From Aurifilum marmelostoma (lineage: Eukaryota; Ascomycota; Sordariomycetes; Diaporthales; Cryphonectriaceae): a DNA stretch of 64,000 nt. The notes under the pieces were generated by a model that made no database searches, was not told the DNA's origin, and saw only the letters and a program-made list of their open reading frames with translations. The stretch's first letter is position 1. Every line of letters starts with the position of its first letter. The position numbers were made by a program, and so were the translations under genes. The stretch is taken from contig JAMXSV010000023.1 in assembly GCA_027559495.1 (NCBI GenBank), forward strand, positions 124,001 through 188,000, written 5' to 3'. Positions 10,776 to 21,530 of this stretch are shown one piece after another.

Positions 10776-13700
10776 GTTCATACTAACGGTTGTTGTGCTT
10801 GGGTTTTCAAGGAGGGCGAGCGTCGATGAGAAGAAACGCCCAGGTGCGTCGATCAAGGAAATAAAAGAAGAGCAATTGGACAGACTCATATTGCGATCAT
10901 CATACTCAATCATGTTGTATTATTTCGTCCTCGAGTTGGTGAGGGTATGGAGAGGTAGCTGCGGATGGGCACTGGACACAACGCTCTGGGTGGGTTTTTG
11001 GTCTATATTTGGGCAGCCCCAGTCAAAGTTCAGGACGTCCGATCACATGCGTCGAACAGAACAAAGTCTGCCTCTGCTCATTTTCTCCCTGTGTAAAGAA
11101 GCGCAGGTATGTACTACTATATATACTCAGTTACCCTTGACAAACAGCTCTGTGCAGATGTCATCGCTGACTACTGGAGCAGCTAGGGAGGAGCCTTAGT
11201 GCTGTTCATGGTGGCGCCCTTCCACATCGCTAGGCAGAGGACGAGGTCGATGGTAAAAACTACGAACGATGGTCGGTCGGGGAGAAGATGTATAGGGTCT
11301 CATCGGAGCAATGTCGTTATACTGCAAAGGAGCAACCGGTACATAGTATGCATGCATGTGCCCCGCTATCACAAGGCTAGGTTGTGAGTGCAGACCGACA
11401 GCGGCTAAAGGATATGTATGTATTTAGGTGAAGCATTCAAGAGGGCAGTTGCTCTTTTGGTCTGTTTGCAACCTTTAAAACTTCTGTTGAAACATTTCAA
11501 TCATTCATTCTTTTTCGCCAACCAATTTTGATCTCGTCTACAAAAGCTCATGTCTGGGTTGAGCAGTAGCAGTTCTACATAGTAGTCAACTTGTATGAGG
11601 AGGCTCTAGCGGGTAGGGCGCCTATATTTTTGATCGCATTCACGTTTGCCCTGTAAGGCACTGGTAGGGGCTAAGTTTAGTCTAGTATAGTGCTTCACTA
11701 AGTATAACTACGCCAGGAATGCCTAGCCTAAGATCGACGACTCTTCCCGCTCAGCAGTCCTTATCACGTTGTGTCTGCAACGAACCCTGATTGGTCTGAG
11801 CAGGCTGTCGACGTTCACCCTCCATTGGGGGATATACCCAGCCAGCCAGAATGCTGTCTCTTTCCTCGCGTGGCTTATCCATTTTCCGACGGCCCTGGAA
11901 AAGGGATGCTCCATGTTTCTTTTTTCTTCTTCTCTCTCTCTTCTCTCTGTCGCTGTTTTGAATACGCGACCGAAGAGGGGCTTTGGGTTTTGGTTTCGGC
12001 CTTGACCCAATGCCGGGCAGCAAGTCACCCGCTGCCATGCAACCACGTTTCGCCTCGTTCTCATCTCGCTGGGCCGTCTGACCCCTCCTTCATATGGGCG
12101 AAAGCGCTATTTCAACGTCTCCGTATCTCGGTACTGTGTGCTTCCCACCACCACATATCACATACCCCTCCTTCACGTGCACCCTATCGTCCTCTGCCTG
12201 CCCCCTCCCGAAATCACGCAGCAAGCCGCCCGCCCTTCCCCCTCCTCGCGCGAATTCTGACCCCCGCAAGCCCGATGGCGGCTTTCCCGTGCTGCAGCAT
12301 GCACGATGATTGATCGATATCCTGCCGCTTATTTTTTTCCCCCTCCCCATTAACTCTTTTCCTTCCGTTGGGGCCTTGTGAAAGGGGACCCCGTTCTTGG
12401 CTGCAGCCGCCATGTGCGGCGACAAACTTCCTTGCTGGCCCGCTATAAGAATCATTGCGTGAGTTTAGTACACTCTATGTACCAGAGTACATTGGTCGTA
12501 CCGCAACATCCGGTTTTCCCACATGCACACCACTGGGTGTGGACATCAGAGGAGGACAGAGAGGGGTCATGAGGGGAGAGGAGAGCCCCCTCCCCGAGAT
12601 GCCCGTACTACAGTATATCCTGTTCTCCGTTGACTGTCCCGGTGATATGGAGACAAGTGGAGGAACCCGAAAACGATGGCGAACAATCTCAGATCTTCAA
12701 AGAAGAATACAATTTCTGTCCGTTAGTCCACGTGTGCAGATCTTCTACACAAATTGACCGTCACGAAGATTCATCCTGTACATTTTTTTTTTTTGTTTGA
12801 GCCAGCATCGACCGTTGGGTACTGAATGGGCTGTCCCCTTCCCCCTCAGGGTGTGAAATGAATGCAAGTGCAGTAGGCAACAATCGGCTCATAACGAGAT
12901 CCTGTTTATTTGTCAAGCGTGGTCTTTTCCCGAGCTCCGCCTTCTACTTCCAAATGACCTCGACGCGCGTCGATATGGGAAGCTCAGGAAAACTCTCTAT
13001 CTCTCGTAGGCCTGGGGCGTCCGCCTTGCCCGAGCTTCTGTTTTGGGTAGCGCCGCTTACTACGACGATTATCCACCGCTCACTCTCACCTACTCAAATG
13101 CCCGAGGGAGGTGATTAAGGAAGGAAAATACTTGAACGAGATTCTAAATTATTTTAGAGTGTCACGGTGCCCCATCAGCTGACCTTCCAGGACTTGTCAC
13201 TCAGCAAATCGGCCCAGGTGGGAGCGCGGCCGCTGCCCGAGTACACATTTGCCGCACAGACAGCGCGGGCAGCTGCATACGTCCGCCCCCAGCTGTACTG
13301 TATTGTTGCAGAAAAATCAATTGCCTCGAGCCGAGTGGTACCGCAGCACAGTCCCCAAGTTTAAGGTCTGCCCGACGTCAGCTCGACCTGTGATTGGTGT
13401 GTCTATGTGAGGTTGACACTGCGCTTTGTAGCCGAAACGTACCCTATGCATCATGTCGTGGGACTCCTCGTCTGAATGTGTATGCTCAACGAGTCAAGAT
13501 ATTGCTGGATGGAACCGGCTGTTCACATCAACAGCGAGCATGAGATCGATTGACTCTGCGATTCATAGCTCACTGTGCAGGCTTGTATTGGGTATCAAAG
13601 TGCTGAAGTGTAAGCATTCATGCTGCAACGCGCTGAGTACAGGCCTCGGAATGCAAGGGTTCTTTGTAAAGCGACATGTTGATCCGGCCATCTCTTGGAC

Positions 13701-13874
13701 TACAACTCGGAAGAAACATCAGCCGCAACCACAGAGAGCGAACATCAGTGCGCATGAGGGAGTTCCGTGCAACATACCACGTACCTCGCCTCGATATCAG
13801 AAGGTCTGAGGAACGAGTCACACCCGTCCCACCTGTTTCACTGACCATTTCGATACATGCGACGCCACTTCCGT

Positions 13875-16277
13875 TCAAGCTCCAGGCTCCTGCTGAAAGA
13901 TATACCGTCGACAAGCCTACGTAAGAATTTGAGTCAGTATTAGAGTCAGGTAGCCATCCAGCCGGTCCTAGATACCACTTACGGCCTTGAGCACATCCAG
14001 CTGTTCCATCGACTGGTCGAACACGGCGCGGTACTGTGAGATGCTCTCCCTCAGGAACTGGTCCTTCGTGATGCGGCCCTCACAGATTGCCTTCATTTTC
14101 AACTCCATCTCCTTGCGCAAGAAGGGCTTGCCGAGACTGGTCTCAAAGTTCATTCCGTCAAAGCCCTGAATGAGTGCGACACCGAGCTGGGTCGGGACGA
14201 AAACCTTCACGCTGCGCCGTCCCCCTCGGCCAGCTGTACCTCCTCCTCGACCGCCGCGGCTACCGCGACCTCGTCCTCCGCGTCCGCCCCGCGCAGCTGG
14301 GGCAGCAGCTTCACCATCATCCTCTTCGGCTTCTCCTGCCTGCTGACCTGACCGTTCGACAACCTGCACGTACTCCCTGACCTGGATCTTCTCAATGTGC
14401 TCCGCCATCGTGGCATCAGTCCCGATCCCGTTGGCGTCCATGAGAGCGATGAGGTCCGCCTCGGTCAGGTACCCGGGAGGTGTCGTCTTGCCCTCGGTCA
14501 TGTTCGCCTCTGTCGGCACGAATCTCTCGCCGACGGTAAATTTGGGTAGTTGTGCCGAGTCAGTCCAGTTCTCGTAGGGGTATACGTCTAGGTAATTCCT
14601 CTCTAACACGATCACTCCGTGAGCGTGGAATGATTCGTCCCCGTACTTGATGTCGACATCTGTGGCAGTGCCTTTGGCATCATCTGCGCAGCATGCTAAA
14701 AATCGGCGGACGACAAACTCGTAGAGTCGGCCTTCATGGTCATTCAGGGCAGCAGGAGCTGCGTATGTGACGGGGTGGATGGGAGGATGGGCCTTGTCGT
14801 CATGGCGACCATCCCTGGGCTGCTTGAACTCGCCGTCGACCAGATTCTGGGCGAAGGCGCCCCATCTGTTGTCTTGTGTCTGCTTCTGCACGAGTGCCCG
14901 GAGGTTCATGCCCTTGTCGAACCGGTCGGTCTCTGTCCTCGGGTAGCTGATGAAGCCTTTGTTATACAGAGCCTCGGCGACAGACATGGCCTGTTGACCT
15001 GTCATCCGGAGAAATCGCGTCGCCATCTTTTGTAGCTCGACCGTCGTCAAAGGGAGGGGTTTCCATTTCTTCGTGGGCTTTTCTTGTACTTTAGTGACTG
15101 TAGCCTGCTTTGCTACCAGACATCTCTCGAAAAGCACAGTCACAGCAGACCTGTCGAAGAGTCGGTTGCGAGCCCAGCTGAACGTCACGCTCAGTCCATC
15201 CTTTTTGTGGGTCACCTTGATGCTCCAGAACTGCTCAGGCACAAAGTTTCGCACTTTGAAGTATCTGTCCACGACAAAACCCAGTGTGGGAAATTGACAG
15301 GATCCTTGATAGAACATCAGTAATTCAGTCCATTGTGAGCTCTTTTGCTTTAGCAACACCTACCATAGCTGATGAGAGCCTCCTGGATGGGGCCGCCCAT
15401 GGGCCGCAAGCTGCTGGTCAGGAAGCGGGTGAAGGCTGCACCGGTCCTCAGGTCCAGGTCGATTCTGGCGCTGACCGCGTCGACCTGCCTCTGATCGAGA
15501 TCTCTCAAGTGTCTTGCGGCATTCAAAATATGGCTAGCGGACTGTCAGCAATGTCGCCTCGAAGGCCAGCCATGGTAAGGCTATACAGACGCTCTCTCGA
15601 TATTGCTGAACTGAGCTCTCTTGACCTGAATTCGAGAATTGCCTCTCCGAGCCGAGTCACGAATCTCGCTGCCGATATGCTCTCCTTCGCGGTCACAATC
15701 CGTCCAGATGAAGAGGGCTCTGGCATATTTGGCCTGATCTTCAATATTCTTGGCGATATCCTTCTTGTCCTAAGCGAAGAGAGTTAACGCAGATCCTTGG
15801 ACATCCCAGGGCGGAACCAAAGCTTACATGTGCCACAGATGTCAAGATTGGCGCATTGAATAGGGCGACTGGTGGTGGGTGGCGCCAATTTCTGTAGCCA
15901 TCTTCAAAGTCTGTGCCGGTGAGATGACCGAGCACGGCCGTCATGGTCACCTCACAGACACCCCACGGTGGACCAAAGTCGAACTGAAAACAGTAATTTT
16001 TGATGTACTGATTCCGGGTATTGCGCTACAGAGACACAATCAGCACAGCACAGACTTTCAGCTCAAAGATTTCCTTTAGACCTCACTCGGGCCTACTTAC
16101 TGTTTGCATCTGGCCCCCGGACAAGTGACCAGCTACAGCCTTTGAGATGGACGGCTTCTCCGCCACGCATAAGATCTTGGTCATCTTGGTACGTGCAGTC
16201 GCATATAAGCGTGTCTGAATGACTGTGACAATGGTTTTGTTGGACCTGAAAATCCTGGACAGGACGCTATGAAGCAT
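13875..16277 (-). CDS. TOP3: DNA topoisomerase III (type IA)
   Basis: Topoisomerase III decatenates recombination intermediates with the RecQ helicase and Rmi1. Six exons are inferred: 16101-16277, 15828-16025, 15591-15769, 15364-15533, 13983-15304 and 13875-13916, giving 695 residues. The Toprim domain shows VAEKPS and the DCDREGEH acidic triad. The catalytic tyrosine lies in FISYPRTETDRF at about residue 362. Near the C-terminus is an RG-rich stretch (RGGRGGRGRG), then a conserved tail. The first 31 residues before MTKILCVAEKPS are basic and amphipathic (MLHSVLSRIFRSNKT, then RLYATAR), resembling a mitochondrial presequence; the short form starts at 16184. The last exon is inferred from a GTAAGT donor directly after codon GCC. 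Without that splice the protein ends at 13968. It is divergent from the DUF1295 gene. Confidence 0.92.
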
Positions 16278-16749
16278 GTCGCGAGTCTGAATGGCCCGTC
16301 AAACGACGCGTCCGCATCCGACCATGCCTTCTTGAGAGAGCGCAAAAAGTTATCAACATGGCCGCTGGGACATTAGGCGCGTCTTTTTATCCTAGTTAGA
16401 TCTTTTGAGCTTGATGGTGCCGTCAAAATTTTGCGTGCGATGCGTCGACACACGTTTGTGTTCGATTTGCCTTTCTACACTAAAGTTTGTCATATATGCA
16501 AATGGATCCTCAACATGCAATTAACGGGGTTGAAGTACCGACGAACAGGGAAGGAAGAGCAGGGACCATCTAGGGACCCCCTGTGCTCAACCCTGAAGCC
16601 GCACTTGGGTAGGCCTGATCCACCATGACGCGCAGATAGTCCTTGTGTCTCACTTCTTTCACCACCAAAGCTCCTATATCTCTGGAGGTGACCTGCTCTC
16701 CTCTACCGGGTTGAGGTTTCAACCACGACTAAGCATCACCGAAGCTACC
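16278..16749. promoter_or_regulatory. Divergent promoter TOP3 / DUF1295 gene
   Basis: This 472 bp gap lies between two divergent start codons. I see no individual element I can name with confidence. Confidence 0.5.
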
Positions 16750-17937
16750 ATGGCACTACCGGCTCTCCACACCTTCGAAGACTGCGCGGACTGGTCCAAG
16801 ACGGTCCAGCCGTACATCCCGCACCTGTATGAGCTCCCGAATAAGCTCGTGGACGTCCTGCAAGGTCGCCAGACGATTGTCGATGTTTATACGCAGACGA
16901 ACCCCCTCATCTCTGGGTTCGCCATATCCGTCTTCCTTGGCGCGATATTCCTGGTTGTGGCAGAGTACAATAAGAACTATTCCCAGGTCGACCGGTGCTG
17001 GAGCCTCCTGCCAACATTCTACGTTGCGCATTTCGACCTCTGGGCCAGGCTGACCGGCGTACCGAGTGCGAGGATCGATGCACTCCTTGCCTTTAGTGCA
17101 ACATGGAGCGTAAGTAGCAATTTGACTAGGCGTGAAGGGAGATGCAGAGAAGCTCACCAAACATACAGGCCCGTCTGACGTATAATTACTGGCGTAAAGG
17201 GGGTTACACCGTGGGAAGTGAGGACTACAGATGGCAGATCATCCGGGATACCACTCCCGTCTGGGCGTTCAAACTTTTGAATGTCACCTTCATTTCCTTC
17301 ATGCAGAGCATCATTCTCTACGCTCTGGCCGCTCCCGTGTATCCGATCCTGTTGAGCATTCAGTTCCGGCCTGAGCTCGACGCTGCTGACATGGCGTTCG
17401 TTGCCTACGAGCTGGCACTTATCACTACCGAGTGGTTTGCAGACCAGCAGCAGTGGGGTAAGTCTCACCGAAATAAGTCATCTGGAGAGAGTCTGAGATG
17501 CAGGCAATGATTCTGACCACAGAACAGACTTCCAAAATGCCAAGTATGACTATCAGAAGACAGCCAGACTGCCCCAGGGCTTCAACGCCGAGGACCTCAA
17601 TCGTGGCTTCATCACCTCGGGTCTCTGGGCTTATAGCCGGCATCCGAATTTTGCCATGGAGCAGGCCATCTGGGCCTCGCTGTACTGCTGGAGCGCTTAC
17701 ATTACAAACACACTCTCATTTTGGGCTGCGACTGGTGCTGTCAACCTGATCTCCATCTTCTTCGGGTCGACGATCCTCACAGAGTGGATCACTTCTAAGA
17801 AGTATCCCGAGTACAGAGAGTACCAGAGGCAGGTAGGCAAATTCTTCCCCAAGGGCACCAAGGGATACCAGCCGCCGGCTGTCCCAGTCAAGCCATTGGC
17901 AAGTGCCGAGAAGAAGAAGACGATCAAGAAGAAATAG
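16750..17937 (+). CDS. DUF1295 membrane protein (steroid-reductase-like)
   Basis: The family is a multi-pass membrane protein distantly related to steroid 5-alpha reductases and isoprenylcysteine methyltransferases; the substrate is unknown. Three exons (16750-17109, 17169-17457, 17528-17937) give 352 residues. The hallmark C-terminal motif GLWAYSRHPNFAMEQ is present, followed by hydrophobic helices, TEWITSKKYPEYREYQ and KFFPKG. Several hydrophobic segments are visible, for example GFAISVFLGAIFLVVAEY and MQSIILYALAAPVYPILL. The tail is lysine-rich, fitting the cytosolic end of an ER membrane protein, though no strict KKXX signal is present. The start at 16750 has an ACCATGG context; an upstream in-frame Met at 16645 is less likely. 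Exon 3 uses the second of two nearby AG sites (AGAACAG), set by homology to DFQNAKYDYQ. Confidence 0.85.
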
Positions 17938-19420
17938 ATGCATCAGAAGTGCACACAAGGTCGAAAGCTCACGAACATTGATGTATGATCTGGCTACAGG
18001 GGCTGTGAGATGGCGAATGTTATGGCGTTCAGGACAGCTTATATCGAGGTAGATAGATTTACGAATAGGTACACCGAAGCCACCTTAGAAGAAGTCTCAC
18101 ATCATCTGTGAAGAGTAATCCTGTGAACCAATGCCCCGGATCGCCGAACCCCCGGCCGGGGTGGGTCCGGAGTGGCCGGAAGCAGTAAGCGAGACACGGG
18201 ACCAGATCCGGCATCCAGTATTTGATCTTGCGTGGTCACCCCATATTTTGCTCGACTCCTGGCAATGGCTCAGGGTCACCTGGCCCGGTACGAAGGGGGC
18301 AAAGTCGAAAACCCCATAAGACGAGGGACCTGCCATAGTATGTCCTCCCCCTCCCTGCCTTCCAGCACTTATATGACCTGGTGACAACCTCACTACGACG
18401 GCTGGCCCGAAATTACATCCACGGCCACACCCCCTCTTTCTCCCCACCTCACGTGCTACATCGTGTCGAAAGTTCATAGGCCGTACACTCTAGTAAAAGG
18501 CGGTGTCCACCGAACAAAAAGCCAGTCCACCTGTACTGTCGGTACATAGCCCTGTCACCAGCAAAAAAAAAACCAAAACCAAAAACCATGACAAACAGGC
18601 CCCCGGATGTGCACTACGTTGCCCCGTCTCGTTGTCGTCGTCAGACATCTTGGGATCTCTCCCGATGGGCACGAGATGCGCCCGACAGAGGCGATCGTAT
18701 CGTTTCTTAAGCGCCCGATTCTTACTTTAGAGCCTTGAGGCGGTTCAGTGATCACATGCCACACCGCGGAACTGGTAACGTCATCCAAGGCAGCAAACGA
18801 ACTTTTTGCCCTACTAAGGTAAAGAGGAGAGACAAGAGAAGAAATAAGCAAAGACCTTTCGTGATTGGGCTCTGGACTCGCCTACGGACGCTTCTCTCGT
18901 AGATTGATTGGTGTCGAGTTCTGGCTTGACCCCCCCCCCAAAAACCCCCTCCTCATCCACCAATGGTCAGGCCTGGGCCCCGGAATGGGCAAGAGTTTGT
19001 TCAGATGTCTCGGGTCTGTTCGTGTCCTTGGGGTGTTAATTCCGCTGTTCTTGGTCCCAACCTCGTGGCTCGGAAATTACTGTGAGCGGGCCGTCAAGCA
19101 GTGCGCGTGCGCCCCCCCTAGAAAGACCCTGAGATTGTAAGTCAAGAGTAGTAGTGTGTGTATTAGTCGTCGAGGACATCCAGTTTCACTAAATATTTAA
19201 TCATGTCGTGTCCTACTTGTCATGTTTTCTTTTTCGAGTTTGCTACTTTTTTGACTGTTTGTTTCTTGTCCTCCTTTTCGCTAGTGTACACAAAACTATC
19301 TGGTTTATTCTTAATCTCTCGTCGGGAGTCTGTGCATACGTGTTTCTCTTTGCCTTTTTCCCGACTTCAGCACAATACTACAAATAGATGCGAAGCCCCC
19401 GACTCAGCCACGAGAAGACC
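17938..19420. other. Intergenic region, no gene seen
   Basis: About 1.5 kb without recognisable coding sequence. It holds a 12 bp palindrome (CCCCGGCCGGGG at 18150-18161), poly-A and poly-C runs (near 18564 and 18931), and a T-rich stretch just upstream of the next gene. Confidence 0.45.
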
Positions 19421-19876
19421 ATGGGCGCACACATCTCTACACCAGAGACAACAACAACACTGTCATCACAAATACCAGACAGAATGTCCAGCCCCGTCAG
19501 CGAGCACACACACTCTCGCCAGAGCTCCGTCTCCTCAGACGACTCCGGAGCATCCGCTGCCCGCAGCGCACCTACCACCATCCCAGCGACACTGCAGCCA
19601 CCCACACCAACCCCATCCCACAACACTCTTGCAGAACAACAGCTCGACCCGCTCTCGCGCGCGTATCCCAAGCCGGCCCAGGAGATTGATGTCCGCGAGG
19701 CACTGGCCAGGAAGCCCATGAAGTGGACGCTGGGCCACTACTTCAAGGAGACGCCGACGCGCGAGCCACACGCCCAGACAGTGGACAGGAAGATGATCGC
19801 TCTGGATCTGGAGGCCAAGAAGAGGGAGTTGTTGAAGGCCAAAGAGGAGATCCGGATGCTAGCTCTCCCCAAGTGA
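19421..19876 (+). CDS. Small protein of unknown function
   Basis: I do not recognise this family. The frame gives 151 residues from the Met at 19421 (ACCATGGGC context), or 162 from the Met at 19388. The N-terminal two thirds is Ser/Thr/Pro-rich and looks disordered. A compact tail follows: IDVREALARKPMKWTLGHY, then a charged helix ALDLEAKKRELLKAKEEIRM, which may form a coiled coil. With the 19421 start the N-terminus MGAHIS fits the MGxxxS pattern for N-myristoylation (inference). Coding is supported by the structured, charged tail and the stop immediately after it. It is convergent with the TMEM205-like gene. Confidence 0.65.
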   Translation: MGAHISTPETTTTLSSQIPDRMSSPVSEHTHSRQSSVSSDDSGASAARSAPTTIPATLQPPTPTPSHNTLAEQQLDPLSRAYPKPAQEIDVREALARKPMKWTLGHYFKETPTREPHAQTVDRKMIALDLEAKKRELLKAKEEIRMLALPK

Positions 19877-20200
19877 ATTTCTTCATGGCACAGGTCGAGG
19901 CCTTCTTTTAAAGGTGTTATTTCTGCATATGCTTTCCCCCTTCAGCGTGGGGTTTTGTACTGGGCACAGCGAGGAGAACAGTCGGGTAGTCTATGGCCTC
20001 TGTGATATCCAAAGTCAATTGAATTGAAACGTTTTTGAAGATACATACAAGAGTGATGACGACGGCTCAATGTGATCAGATCCCAAAAAGATAAGCACCA
20101 GCTCGAGGACTTAACGAGAGAGGAGTAGAGATGATCATTTTTCTTCTCCCCAGCGCAGCACCTCTCCACACCCACCAAGCTCGTTCCCGAAGGGAGGACT
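19877..20200. other. Convergent 3' region, no gene seen
   Basis: A 324 bp region between the 3' ends of the small unknown gene and the TMEM205-like gene, presumably carrying both terminators. Confidence 0.5.
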
Positions 20201-20964
20201 TTAGTGAATCCGCCCGGCCAGGGTGACTCCGTACACGACGGTGGCCACGAAATTGACCACATTCAGAAGAGAAGAGATGCCGTGCAGCATGCCAAACCTC
20301 TTGTTCAGGGCGGTCATCTCCTGGCTGTGCGGTTTCGGGTCCCAGCTTCGCTTGCCGTCTTTCTCCTCCTGCTTCCTCCTCTCGACGATACATTCCTTGG
20401 ACGCCGGCAGGAGAACAGCCCAGTTGGCCAATCCGGTGACGAAGATGGTGGCCAGGGGCACAAGGGTGCTCCAGCGGTTCGACGCATCGAACAGTCCTTT
20501 GAATCCTCCAGAGGCTCCAAATGGTCCCCTGCCGGGAAGGGTCGCCGCAAGGATGACGGGCAGCGTAGTCTGCAGTCCAAAGTACCACGGGAAGGTCCTG
20601 GTCTGCAGATCCGAAAACTGAAGTACGGGAAGCGTCTTGAACTGGATGATGGTACCGACGCAGGTCTTTATGTGCGTGGCGACGATCAGACTCAAGAACA
20701 GGGGATTAGATCCAAGAATCTTTGACTTACATTGACTGTGGCGTCCAGTGTCAGCGTATGTAATGGGATATTGAAAGCACACTATTCGACAAACTAAAAT
20801 ACATGTGGGAGTGGAGAATACTGACAGACGGTTGTCCCAAGCAGAGATCCATATCTGGATCAGATGTCGTCAGTAGCTGCGTCGTTCTAAAGAAGGAGGA
20901 CTCCACCGACTCACGCCAGGATGTGGTAAGGTGCTCCTGTGAGCATGATGGACTTGTTCGACAT
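20201..20964 (-). CDS. TMEM205-like membrane protein
   Basis: Members of the TMEM205-like (DUF4149) family are small polytopic membrane proteins of poorly known function. I infer four exons: 20915-20964, 20826-20854, 20731-20735 and 20201-20665, giving 182 residues. Exon 3 is only 5 nt (TCAAT). It is required to join GTT-V in LLGTTV to F-N and then TCVGTII in frame, matching the family pattern LLGTT-F-(Q/N)-(S/T)-F/C-V-G. The flanking introns have GTCAGT and GTAAGT donors and CTGAC/CTGAT branch-like elements. Downstream are TLPVLQFSDLQTRTFPWYF, LQTTLPVILAATLP, STLVPLATIFVTGLANWAVL and a C-terminal helix ending AGRIH. The gene is divergent from KU80. Confidence 0.8.
20731..20735 (-). other. 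5-nt internal micro-exon of the TMEM205-like gene
   Basis: The exon reads TCAAT on the minus strand. It is preceded by CGCCACAG (with CTGAC about 20 nt upstream) and followed by GTAAGT. The 90 and 65 nt flanking introns have standard dinucleotides. Confidence 0.7.
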
Positions 20965-21530
20965 TTTGGCGTAGGAAATAGCTATTTATCCGAGTCAATT
21001 CTTTGAAATTGAAGTACGACAAATGTTAAGATTCGGATTCGATGGGAGATGAAGAAGGTTAGACAAGTAAGTGAGGAGAATTGAAGAGAGAATCGAGAAG
21101 TGGTTTTGAGTTTCAATGACGATATCTCTGGGGCACATCAGGAGATGAAGATGAGGAGTACGGTAGCGGACTTAGGTGTTTACAGGGGGTTGGAACCCCC
21201 CATGTGTTATCGATAAGAGCGCCTGTAGGCAAGCAGAATCAGGCGGGCACCCTTCTGATGGAACTCACATGATAGCGTGTTTACGGGGGTGATCTGGGGC
21301 TTCCCTTACCACTAAGTCCAGTGGAGCTATTCATATGGGAACGCGTCGCTGCCTAGATTGACGTGCCACAGTTCTTTGAAGCTCCGAACGTGCTAGACTA
21401 GAGCTGCCAGGCTTATTTCATGACCAGAATAGAAGCGAAGGGTAGTAGGCGCTTTTTTTTTCTTTCACCTGCTTCTCTTTTCCCCTTTTCTTGCCATCCC
21501 AAAATATCGACATCGACATCGCTGCTCATC
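20965..21530. promoter_or_regulatory. Divergent promoter TMEM205-like / KU80
   Basis: A 566 bp gap between divergent start codons. It contains an imperfect hairpin at 21185-21200 (GGGGGTT-GG-AACCCCC) and a T/C-rich stretch just before KU80. Confidence 0.5.

Larger units (their letters stand above)
8057..13874. other. Long gene-free stretch (5.8 kb)
   Basis: No conserved coding sequence was recognised between STB3 and TOP3. The left end (8057-8850) is probably the STB3 5' UTR and promoter, with CT-rich and TGG repeats. The rest contains GTAC-rich motifs, TCA and TA microsatellites, and G/C homopolymers. Open frames reach 207 codons but lack motifs and are compositionally like noncoding DNA. 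Noncoding RNA genes cannot be excluded. Confidence 0.45.

Noticed and set aside
21185..21200. GGGGGTT/AACCCCC hairpin as a regulatory element of KU80
   Set aside because: A 7 bp stem with a two-base loop is weak and may be chance; noted only in the promoter entry.
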